Shown here one piece after another: positions 44,680 to 54,071 of a stretch of DNA of 64,000 nucleotides (within the stretch, counting starts at the first letter, position 1; every line of letters begins with the position of its first letter). The notes beneath the pieces were generated by a model, which was not told the origin of the DNA, did no database searches, and worked only from the letters and a program-made list of their open reading frames with translations. This stretch comes from Enchytraeus crypticus (taxonomy: Eukaryota; Annelida; Clitellata; Enchytraeida; Enchytraeidae), in NCBI GenBank assembly GCA_905160935.1, contig CAJHZI010000885.1:238501-302500 (forward strand), written 5' to 3'. The translations under genes were made by a program, and so were the position numbers.

Positions 44680-45948
44680 GGATTACAGAGCAGAACAATC
44701 AGCTTAATACATCATGCATCGAAGATCTTATTAAAGATAGTAAATAATCGCATTCAGTCGAAAGTAGAGATGATACTGAGCAAGACACAATTTGGTTTTA
44801 GGAAAGGGTGCGGCACAAGAGAAGCAATAAGGGTAATGCGGGTTCTTTGCGAAAGAAGCTTAGAATATGGTAATGACGTTTGTGTATGCTTTGTAGACTT
44901 CGAGAAGGCCTTTGACAGGATTGATTGGATAACGATGATGAATATCTTAAAAAGACTAGGAATTGACTGGAGAGATAGAAGACTAATTTTGAACTTGTAC
45001 ATGAATCAAAGAGCAGTAACCAAAATCCAACAAGAATACTCAGAAGAAGGTGAAATAGGACATGGGGTAAGACAAGGTTGTAGCATTTCGCTGCTGCTGT
45101 TTAACATTTACGCTGAGGCAATGATGGAGGAAGCCATGGAAGACATGGAAGAAGGAATAAATGTAGGAGGGAATTTGTTACAAGATGTACGATTTGCAGA
45201 TGACCAAGGAATGGTAGCGGGCAGCGAGATTGGATTGCAGAAGATAATGGATAGGCTGAATGATACGGCATTGAGATATGGCATGAAGATTAATATAAAA
45301 AAGACCAAGGTTATGAGAGTGTCCAATAATAAAGGTGAAGTTAATATCACAATAAATGGTACGAAATTGGAACAGGTAAGGAGTTTCAAATATTTGGGTC
45401 ATACTATAACCGATGATGGGAAATGTGAGACAGAAATATGTAGTAGGATTGCACAAGCAAAAGCGGCCTTTGGTAGTAGAAAAGAAGTATTAACAAAAAG
45501 TCTAAAGAAAGACACAAAGATAAAGATAGTGAAAACTTTGGTTTGGACCACACTATTATATGGATGTGAAACATGGACCTTAAGAAAGGAAGATATTAGG
45601 AAACTGGAGGCATTGGAAATGTGGATTTGGAGAAGAATGGAGAGGATTAGCTGGACTCAAAAGGTTACAAATGAGGAAGTCCTGGAGAGAGTTGGCACAG
45701 ATAGACAGTTGATAAATGTATTAAGAAAGAGGAAGAAGAGATGGATAGGACACATTCTAAGGGGGAAGGTATATTAAAAGAGGTCATAGAAGGTAGAATG
45801 GACGGAAAAAGAGACAGGGGCAGGCCGAGATTAGGTATGTTAGATGATTTAAAGACCCACTCATATGTGGAAATGAAGAGGAAGGCGGAAGACAGAGAAG
45901 AGTGGAGGCGTTATGTACCATGGACCTGCCAGTAGGCAGTGCACTAAG
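44680..45948 (+). mobile_element. LINE (non-LTR retrotransposon), 5'-truncated reverse transcriptase with a frameshift
   Basis: Open from 44680 ([20 protein letters not shown]) through Q-F-G-F-R-K-G, the RT motif A FVDFEKAFDRI, GVRQGCSISLLLFN, the catalytic FADDQG, KTKVMRVS and FKYLGHTI. The C-terminal region has YGCETWTLRKEDIRKLEALE and RKKRWIGHILRG. A one-base loss in a G run at about 45762 ends this frame at 45777; the rest (GRPRLGMLDDLKTHSYVEMK to PWTCQ) continues in another frame to 45935. The endonuclease and the start of the RT are missing. The 3' end is a CCTGCC-N4-GGCAGTG hairpin. The copy lies inside a TA microsatellite. LINE assignment is secure; I do not assign a clade. Confidence 0.93.
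44770..45777 (+). pseudogene. LINE reverse transcriptase fragment
   Basis: 335-codon part of the element described at 44680-45948, counted from an internal Met. It lacks the 5' RT motifs and endonuclease and stops early by frameshift, so it is not a functional gene. The 41.9-kb fragment keeps six G at the site where this copy has five, and reads through. Confidence 0.9.
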
Positions 45949-45965
45949 ATATATATATATACATG

Positions 45966-46018
<53 letters not shown>
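45948..46018. repeat. TA microsatellite right of the LINE
   Basis: Starts at the LINE 3' end GTGCACTAAG. Confidence 0.9.
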
Positions 46019-46019
<1 letters not shown>

Positions 46020-46084
46020 CTGCATATATACATGTATAGTTTCGATATGAAATTAATTATTTAGTTAATTACTGACAATTATCT

Positions 46085-46245
46085 TCGGACTGTTTTCCTG
46101 GATTTTGAATTTTTTATATGTTTTTGTGAATTTTTTGACTATATTTTGAACCGCCGGCTTGGATTTATCTCAATAGTGCTCGATGTTGCCATAGACGGTA
46201 CGTAAAGTAGCACACTATAATTGTTGTTATGTTGTGTTAAAATAC
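46085..46245 (+). mobile_element. rep-D interspersed repeat
   Basis: CCGGCTTGGATTTATCTCAA, TAGTGCTCGATGTTGCCAT and AATTGTTGTTATGTTGTGTT. Confidence 0.65.
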
Positions 46246-46720
46246 GTTAATTGTTTATGCATAGCAATTTATCAAGGCGTGTATTCTTTCCTTTACAATT
46301 TTTGTATTTTGAGGCAAGAAATTACGACTAGACTGGTACTAAAACTTGCAAGTCTTCACGAAATAAATAAGTATGGTAATTAATTACGTTAAGGATACCC
46401 TATAAATAAGAAAAAAAGTTGGTTTGCAGGATTTTCCGAAACGCGGCTTTTCCGAAAAGCGAAGAGTGGTCTTATTTTGTTTGCCTCTTTCATAAAGTTC
46501 GGACATTTGCGTTATGATTTCCTAAATTAAGATATGTTGGGACTTTGTCTACAGAAATTTGGGTCAGAAATTTGTGGACAGAAATTTGACGGAATTTTTG
46601 GGACAGAAATTTGTCTGGTTGCGTCACATGTCTCGAAGAAGGCGGGGCGTAAACAAAAAAATGTACTCTAAAAAATAAATTTTGGGCCCCCCCTTAAAAA
46701 ATTTCTGGATCCGCCCCTGA

Positions 46721-47040
46721 CAGTATCTGTGGTAGGATTACAATATCTGTGGTAGGATTACAATATCTGTGGTAGGATTACAATATCTGTGGTAGGATTA
46801 CAATATCTGTGGTAGGATTACAGTATCTGTGGTAGGATTACAATATCTGTGGTAGGATTACAATATCTGTGGTAGGATTACAATATCTGTGGTAGGATTA
46901 CAATATCTGTGGTAGGATTACAATATCTGTGGTAGGATTACAATATCTGTGGTAGGATTACAATATCTGTGGTAGGATTACAATATCTGTGGTAGGATTA
47001 CAATATCTGTGGTAGGATTACAATATCTGTGGTAGGATTA
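46721..47040. repeat. 20-bp minisatellite, 16 copies
   Basis: CAATATCTGTGGTAGGATTA, almost invariant over exactly 320 bp; two units start CAGTATC instead. Confidence 0.96.
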
Positions 47041-47529
47041 GGGTATCTTCTCACGATTTCGGTGTCGTAATTTTATTCTACAGCCACATTGAATAGAAAC
47101 ATCTGAACGTTATATGAAACACCAGGCACTATACAACCCGGCGGTAGTAGGGTCGATATTAGACGTCTAGGCTAAATAATATAAGAAGTTTACCTCTATT
47201 CTTATATCATATTCATCTTCAATTAACTTTTTCTATTAAAATCTTTAATTTTTGCTTTCATATAATTTACGCGAAGGTAACTGGTACAGTATTTGGCTAA
47301 GGATACTAATTTAGATGTAGTGCTCAAATTCATGGAGCTCATCCCGTCACTGACATGCTATCGAGCAAGAAGCTGACGTTAAATTTGGCTTTATCCTTAG
47401 CTTTAACTTTATAACAAGTAGTGTATACAGTTGTAACAAAACATGTCAACAGTTATGCAACAAGTAGGCCTAATGTAAACAGGTAGGCCTACAGGTACAG
47501 ACAAGTTGTAAACAACTCAAGAAATGAAC

Positions 47530-47665
47530 TAAGCCAGTGGCCTGTTAGCCAAGTTGTTCGACAGCGGATCAGTAGTTGAAGAGGCTCAAATCCAGTGCTC
47601 TACCCGACCCTGACATGCTAGTAAACATGAAACTGACGTTAAACTCGGCTTTGGCTTTTAGCTTT
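47530..47665 (+). mobile_element. SINE-A divergent copy
   Basis: TTCGACAGCGGATCAGTAGT, GGCTCAAATCC and GAAACTGACGTTAAACTCGG. A related 3' half is at 47335-47405. Confidence 0.75.
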
Positions 47666-49489
47666 AAATTTAAGCGTAGATGTATAGCTAGACGAACAGC
47701 TATATATAGTTTACGAAGCTAAAGAGCGGCTAATTTTTATGACGAGACGAAGTGAACATTGATCTTATGTCAATCGACGCAAACACTGTCAGTGGGAAAA
47801 TACAGAGGACTGGGAAATATCCCTGAAAATTTCCGAATTGTTTGTTTATGCAAGGAAAATTTGATGTCATTATAAACAATCGATGCATCATTACGCTAAG
47901 ATCCTGAATTATTTGATGATGATGATGCTGAGATAGTGTATCTACGATTTTATTTACGTGAGCTTTCAGTGGGGATACTTCAGATACCTGCACAATTACG
48001 CATAAAGTATTATTTATGAAAACTATTTTTACACCGTATCTCGCTGTCAGTCGTTGAGATTTGTACTCGGCCTATAATAAGAGATCTGTCGCGTAATTAG
48101 CTTAGTCTATTTGACTGTGCACTGAGAGCTAGTTCGCATATCAGATACTACTAATAGGCCTACTCTTTACAATAGTAGCCTAGCTGTAGGCCTATAGTTT
48201 TGAATGATTTGTTGTTTCTTAGACAAACTACAAAAATCGTAGCCAAGCCCCATTCAGACCTAATCCTTTCGATAACCCTAATCCATCCATATCCTCATCG
48301 TATCATCAATCGCAGTATTTAGCAATCCTATTCAAGCTAGTTTAGGTGATGATTATATTTTGCCTAGACCTTTACTGCCTTGCTCAAGTCAGGACACAGC
48401 TAGCCATGGGGCATTGGAGGGTAGAGGGCTAAATCCCCTTCACTATGTCTGTTAAAAAATAATAGAGAGCTAAAATAAACTGTAATGTCGTAAGACTATT
48501 ATGTTGGGATTAATAGTAAACATCTGATGAAGATGTTCATCATCGTAAGATAATCTCAAATTGCATTACTAAATGTGTCAAAAGAGTCATTATTATTGTT
48601 AGTATTATTATTATTATTATTATTGTTATTAGTAGTATTACCACTATTATTGTTATTATTAGCAATCTTACAACCAATCACAATCCGGCACGTGATCATA
48701 ATAAGTCAGTTCTGATGTGGGATTTAGCCTGTGGTACAAGATGCAGTGTGTTGCTGTGTATACAGTGCAGACTCATTCAATCAGCTGACAGCGCGTAACT
48801 CACAGGTAGGCCTGCAGTAGCTACGTGATACATCAGTTTATTCTTATCTCTGTTTACATGTTGTATTAGATAGACGCCAGATCAAATTATAGAAGTTATT
48901 TAATTAAGTTTAGTTAAGGATTATATTTAGGGTTAAGGTTTAATTTGAATGGAATTTGGGTTATATTAATGGAAATAGGGTTAGATTGGATGACATATAG
49001 AAAGTAAACAATACTATTTGTGTCATTGAGCTAATGTATAGCGTTGTAATGGGATCTCAACGTGTTGCAGTCCTCATGTTAGATACGTGCCTAATACGTG
49101 TATAATGCATTATATTAGTTCTTTAATAACTTAGCTTATTTGTCTATCATCTCGTCAAAGGACCGGCACCGTTTAGGATCTACTTTTCGACGCATTTTTC
49201 ACAGCGTTAAAACGAATCGGATTGTTGCGACTTATGCAAACATAGCAAGTAAGAGGGTACTGAGATAGTTTGCCATTCATTGATTGATCCTCGCAGCTGT
49301 CTACAGGGTACGGGCCACCCAGTGCACACCTCCCCCCCCCCCCCAACCCCCTCAATCCTTGGCTCATTGACTCGTGGGCTTTATATATAGCTGTATCGTC
49401 TTACTTAAATGTATTGATCTTGCTTTCGTTTGATTAGCGCACTGAATGTACATTGGTACCAATTTATATTGGTTATCTAACTTTTCCTG

Positions 49490-49645
49490 AATTCAGGTGT
49501 GCATTCTTTTGACAATTTTTTTGTTTTTTTTTATTTGCACCATTTTTGGACCTTCTTTTCGATGACCGGCTTTGATTTGTCTCAATAGTGCTCGATGCTG
49601 TCATGGACGACAGTAGCACTCTAATTGTTACTATGTTATGTTACG
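49490..49645 (+). mobile_element. rep-D copy
   Basis: TTTGGACCTTCTTTTCGATG, CTCAATAGTGCTCGATGCTG, GTAGCACTCTAATTGTTACT. Confidence 0.7.
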
Positions 49646-49714
49646 TTCAATGTGAATGGAGATAACTGAAGGCTATTCGAGCATCTAAAGTCGATGTCTT
49701 GGGTGATTACTTAC

Positions 49715-49855
49715 TTAATTAATTGTTTATTTAATTAATTGGTTAGGATTTGTCCGCTGAAAGTTAAACGATAATTAATTTAATTAATTAATTAACTTTC
49801 AGCGTTTAACTTTCAGCGTACAAATCTTACTCAATTAATTAATTAATCATTTAAT
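49715..49855. repeat. Large imperfect palindrome
   Basis: ATTTGTCCGCTGAAAGTTAA on the left faces TTTAACTTTCAGCGTACAAAT on the right, with AATTAATT runs outside and between. About 80 bp before the start codon of the questin-oxidase-like gene. Confidence 0.8.
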
Positions 49856-49934
49856 TAAAGACTAAACTACTATTTTACACGCTTACTTACATGTATATTT
49901 CATAGGTAAGTAACAAGAAGTGCTCGATATTAAG

Positions 49935-50419
49935 ATGGATACGCAACGCCTGCACGAGATCATAGATGAGTTCTCCACTGAGAAGTACTTCATAGAGTTT
50001 GGCGGATACCTCAGCAACCATCTTCCTCACGCTCTCGTCGCCTTCCACAGACTGGGCGCCGATGAGACTCGAGTCAGGGAGTTCATCAGATGGTATATCC
50101 CACGTCTGGAATCTTACGAACAACATTCCCATGAACGGGAAATTCCCATTACTACGGGAAATACTTCGGAGAATGGAAAATCCGACTTGCTTATAAATAC
50201 TAGAGGTATTTCCGATGACGTAATGGTTTCTTTGATAGGGAAACGCTGTTGTTACTACGCCATCTTGGATTGGTATGAGAGGCAGTTGAAGGAAGAGTGT
50301 TGTGGAACTGTGGACGCCTTGATAAGGAAGAGGTTTCCATCTCTGGTGGCTGGATTCGCTGGTTCCGCCCTTCATGGACTCATCCACCTCGGATATGGAT
50401 ACGCTGCCAATAGTCCGAG
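49935..50419 (+). CDS. Questin-oxidase-like exon 1
   Basis: 161 codons plus two bases, donor GAG|GTATCA. Holds the HALVAFHRLGAD and H-x-x-x-H-L-G-Y-G motifs. The antisense frame is also open but low-complexity at its 5' end; it is a shadow. Confidence 0.86.
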
Positions 50420-52504
50420 GTATCACTACAATACAATTAGATACGATACGATATGATACAATACAATGAAATACAATACAATACACAATACAATGCAATA
50501 AAATACAATACGATACCATACAATATAATACACAATACAATGCTATACAATACAATGCTATACAATACAATGCAGAAAAATACAATACGATATGATACAA
50601 TACCAAGCGATATGATACGATGCAAGACAATACAATACAATACACAATACAATACGGTAAGATACAATACAATACGATATGATACAATACATTACGATAT
50701 GATGCGATACGATATGATGCTATATGATGCAATAAAATACAAAAACAACAACAGGCTATGTGTTTCTCATGACAACAACAACATCATGAAACCAAAATCA
50801 AGCCGTAGGATAAAAAGTAAGGTCCAGTGAGCGATGCGTTCATATCCTTGGACTGACTTTCTGGATTTTAGAATTTGCACCTTTTTTGGATCTTCTTTTT
50901 GCTCACCGGCTTGATATTGTCTCAATAGTGCTCGATGTTGTCGTTGATTACTGTAGCCCTCTAATTGTTGCTATGTCGTTATGTTATGTTATGGAAGTCA
51001 GGAAAATCATAACAGGGACACGCATAGTAGCAGTAAATACCATTCTCTCTGTGTTGTCTATTGTCAGAGTCTATGTTCTCATTCTCTCGTAGCTTGAAAG
51101 CAGACTGTTACGATACCTTCTTAAATTCCTAAAGAGCACTTTATCGATTAACGATTTGATTCAGTCGTCAATTGACACTAGCTGGAGCCAGTGTCAATAT
51201 CGGTAAGATACCCGACAGCTGAGCGGTATGTGTGGGTTCGAATCCTGGACTCGCCCGTTTCTGATATCTCACTAGCGAAGTGAAACTGATGTTAACATCG
51301 GCTTTGCCGCTTATAATACGGGTTGTATAGCCGAACGGATGCCATGTTTGTTGTTTTGAATGTCTTAATAGAGTAGGGGTAACGTCATGAAGTTTTAAAT
51401 GACAGATCCTGAGGTGAATTGAACCCTCTTGGGTTCGAATCCCAGCCGCGCTGATCTGAGAGTAAAATCTCGAACATTCACTGGACTGGTTACACGGAAT
51501 ATGGACTAAATTGCCTAACGGATTAAACATGTGGTATTAAAAGTGATAGATATCAACATGGTTGATCATTTCATTACAATGTGTGTTTACTTTTTCAATG
51601 AGAAGTGGGAAGAAGGTCATCGACTGAATTTCTAGTACGACCATCTCTGGCAATACCCATTGTGATAAGGAAACTGATGTTAAACTCATTTGAAAGCTTT
51701 AATATTAAATTAAGGCTCTATATGTTTGTATACAGGTTGATATGCGAAGGTCTGGCCTACATGCATCACTCGTATCTCCCTTTCAAATCTGCTGAATCAT
51801 CCAGCGAACACTTTCTTCGATCACTCGGAAGTGATACTCTCGACATAACTCAAGTCCTCGCTCTCATTCATGATAACATCGAGCTGCGCAGGTTTATTGC
51901 GGAGGCACCGAGTGATAAGAGCCTACAGGCACTGGATACGAGTGATTTTCAGAGGAAAATGAGAGCCCTCTTCACGCACAGAGCCGATGTCATCATGAAC
52001 TACGCTCGACGAATCAGATTCCCGCCTCACATTGACCTGGCGCTACCTGACGAGCAACACAAGATCGCTCTGTTCAAGTGGCTGCTCGACTGCGCTGTTA
52101 CCACTTACGCGCTCTCCGAGCGCTACAACGACTTTTTTCTCATTCACGGGGTAACGGCGTCGTTCTCAATGCGCAACGTTGTGACGTCATTCGATGTTTA
52201 CGATCCGGCAGACAAAGTCGCCATTTTGAATTCTGCCGTCGCTTTAATATATACCTTCCTAGCGGCCTATATCACACAGGGTGCAGGAAAACTCATTCCA
52301 TTCGAGGAGGGTGAGGTGGGAAGATTGGAGAACTCATCGTGGGAGGAGATAGTGAAGGAATGTTTGGACGGAGAGAGGGATGAGCATGTGTATAAGCTCG
52401 TCCAGGTCTGTTCGGAACTGGAGAGAGAAACGAGTGATGTGGAGCTGAAGCGAATCTATAAAAGAGCAGCATCGCGTTGCCTAGAACATCCTCTTCTGTT
52501 CTAG
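49935..52504 (+). CDS. Questin-oxidase-like protein (DUF4243), 2 exons
   Basis: Model: join(49935-50419, 51736-52504); 1254 nt, 417 residues plus TAG. Family features: N-terminal YLSNHLPHALVAFHRLGADE, the hallmark HGLIHLGYGYAANSPR at about residues 147-162 with two His, continuing across the junction as LICEGLAYMHHSYLPF; later DEQHKIALFKWLLDCAVTTY and DFFLIHGVTASFSMRNVV. In fungi questin oxidase opens the anthraquinone questin in geodin-type pathways (Baeyer-Villiger-like). Animal members of the family have no role known to me, so the substrate is open. The length is normal for the family. The ATG is the first in frame after a stop; the junction phase (2) matches. AATAAA at 52933 is a good poly(A) signal. 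The intron starts with an AATAC microsatellite and also carries rep-D, SINE-A and SINE-B copies. Confidence 0.87.
50425..50740. repeat. AATAC pentanucleotide repeat
   Basis: ATACAATACAAT with GATAC variants, starting directly after the exon 1 donor of the questin-oxidase-like gene. Confidence 0.9.
50845..51000 (+). mobile_element. rep-D copy in questin-oxidase-like intron
   Basis: TTTGGATCTTCTTTTTGCTC, TCTCAATAGTGCTCGATGTT, GCCCTCTAATTGTTGCTATG. Confidence 0.7.
51180..51310 (+). mobile_element. SINE-A copy in questin-oxidase-like intron
   Basis: AGCTGGAGCCAGTGTCAATA, GGGTTCGAATCCTGGACTCG, GAAACTGATGTTAACATCGG. Confidence 0.85.
51330..51600 (+). mobile_element. SINE-B (second tRNA-like family)
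   Basis: GGGTTCGAATCCCAGCCGCG B box, then GAGAGTAAAATCTCGAACAT, CACTGGACTGGTTACACGG and a tail ending GTGTGTTTACTTTTT. It provides the spurious open frame before exon 2 of the questin-oxidase-like gene. Confidence 0.75.
51736..52504 (+). CDS. Questin-oxidase-like exon 2
   Basis: Acceptor GTATACAG; one base completes the Arg codon, then 255 codons to TAG. Frame-open sequence upstream of the acceptor is SINE-B derived and is not part of the protein. Confidence 0.87.
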
Positions 52505-52509
52505 TGTCA

Positions 52510-52745
52510 CCTGGTGAACAGCCTAGTTAATTCATCCTGCATCACGTGACCTGCTCTATCGTAGTCTATTGGTAGCTTAGTCGGCAAGCTAGTTAATTCA
52601 TCACGTGACCTATCTTTCGTAGTCTATTGGTAGCTTAGTCAGCAAGCTAGTTAATCCATCACTTGACCTATTATCTCATAGCCTATTGGTAGCTTAGTCA
52701 ACAAGCTGTTAATCCATCACGTGACCTATCCTCTTGCTTTTCATT
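52510..52745 (+). repeat. 60-bp tandem repeat in questin-oxidase-like 3' UTR
   Basis: About four units with TCACGTGACC, CTATTGGTAGCTTAGTC and AGCTAGTTAATTCATC. Confidence 0.88.
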
Positions 52746-52932
52746 GGTCACTTAACTAGCAAACTTATTAATTCATATTTCCATACCTATTTTTCACATA
52801 TTTTGCACATTTTTACACACATATTTTACACAGATTTTAAACACATATATGTTTCACAAACAAATTTAATGTGTCTTTTTATCTAAGTCTACCTTATAAT
52901 GTTTATTTAATTTGGCTAACATTTTGAAGTGC

Positions 52933-52938
52933 AATAAA
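52933..52938 (+). terminator. Poly(A) signal for questin-oxidase-like gene
   Basis: AATAAA in GTGCAATAAACT, 430 bases past the stop and after a tandem-repeat 3' region. Confidence 0.5.
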
Positions 52939-53149
52939 CTATATTGATATTATACTATGTTTATTTGTAACTCTGAACAAGTCGCCGTAATTATTGCGCT
53001 CCTATAAGAGCGGCATAGCCTGTATCAATTGTCAGCGAGCTATATAATTATTGCACGGCAGGCAATATTGGTCTAAGAATCTTTGACTTGAGCCTTCAAG
53101 TAGAAAGAGAATTTAACTAAGCAGATATGATCAAGTCTAAGTTAACTTA

Positions 53150-53422
53150 AGTAATTAATTAATAAGTAATTAATAAGTAATTAATAATTAATTATTATAA
53201 ATTAATTAATTAATAATAATTAATTATAATTAATAATTAATTATTATTAATAAGTAATTAGTAATTAATAAGTAAGTAATTAATCTGTACGTAATTATGT
53301 AGAGAAATGCAATACAAAGATGTACTGAATTCTTAGAATTCATAATATATATAATAATTAATATATAATTAATATTATATATTATATTATATTATATATA
53401 TATATATATATATCTATATATA

Positions 53423-53466
<44 letters not shown>
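53150..53466. repeat. AATTAATT and TA low-complexity DNA
   Basis: Short TAATTAAT palindromes then (TA)n to 53466. Confidence 0.85.
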
Positions 53467-53470
<4 letters not shown>

Positions 53471-53502
53471 CATTCTGCTAACTAATGTTAGCAGAATGTT
53501 AA
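53467..53502. repeat. Perfect 16-bp hairpin
   Basis: TTAACATTCTGCTAAC, loop TAAT, GTTAGCAGAATGTTAA. Confidence 0.93.
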
Positions 53503-53920
53503 TGAAAAAAATTCAGAAATTCTGTCGAATTCATACTATCGAAATTTTTTTTAAAATTAAATAATAATTTTAAATTTATAGCAACGATCCTTGGAAAAGC
53601 AACCAGGTGGAAGATAATAGCAGCATCTTAAGAAATTCAAAATACAGAAAATTCATTAAAATCATTGTCGTAATGCCGAAAACTTCTACGTTTTCGACTT
53701 CGTTCTATGCTCAAATATTAATTCAACATAAATAGCGTTCGTAGGCCGCTATTAGCAACAGTCTCATATTGCAGGTATTAACGATTTGTAGAAATAACAA
53801 TATATTGAATAGTTTGAATATCGATATTTATCGCCCCGTATGGGCCCAATACCACCACCCTAGCATAGGCGCCAGAGTTGATGCATGACTAGTCAACCGT
53901 GTAAAGCACATAATTATGTA

Positions 53921-53926
53921 TTTATT
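53921..53926 (-). terminator. Possible poly(A) signal for GCNT gene
   Basis: TTTATT on the plus strand (AATAAA on the minus), about 145 bases past the GCNT stop, with an imperfect palindrome between them. Confidence 0.35.
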
Positions 53927-53939
53927 TTCCTATTTCTCT

Positions 53940-54042
53940 ATGAAGTTTCATTTCATTTTAAACCTTCGCTTAAAACTTAGCTATACTTACTTTTACAGCG
54001 AAGGTTTAAAATGACATGAAATGAAAGAACGAACTTCATCAG
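53940..54042. repeat. Imperfect inverted repeat beside the GCNT stop
   Basis: TTTTAAACCTTCGCT and AGCGAAGGTTTAAAA, extended outward by ATGAAGTTTCATTTCAT and its near complement. Lies in the predicted 3' UTR of the minus-strand GCNT gene. Confidence 0.85.
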
Positions 54043-54071
54043 GAGGAAATAGAAATGAATCTCCTTCCCAG

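Larger units (their letters stand above)
43471..49934. other. Intergenic, GST copy 2 to questin-oxidase-like gene
   Basis: Contains the LINE, TA repeats, a 20-bp minisatellite, two divergent SINE-A copies, two rep-D copies and a large palindrome. The 47730-47993 minus ORF shows no family signal and I do not call it. Confidence 0.6.

Noticed and set aside
46721-47040. CRISPR-like regular array
   Set aside because: 20-bp units are directly adjacent with no spacers, in a eukaryotic context: a plain minisatellite.
47730-47993. 87-codon minus ORF
   Set aside because: Mixed composition, but no recognised domain, splice site or neighbour evidence.
49887-50732. 281-codon minus-strand ORF
   Set aside because: Antisense to the questin-oxidase-like exon 1 and to the AATAC microsatellite; the plus strand carries the family motifs and splice sites.
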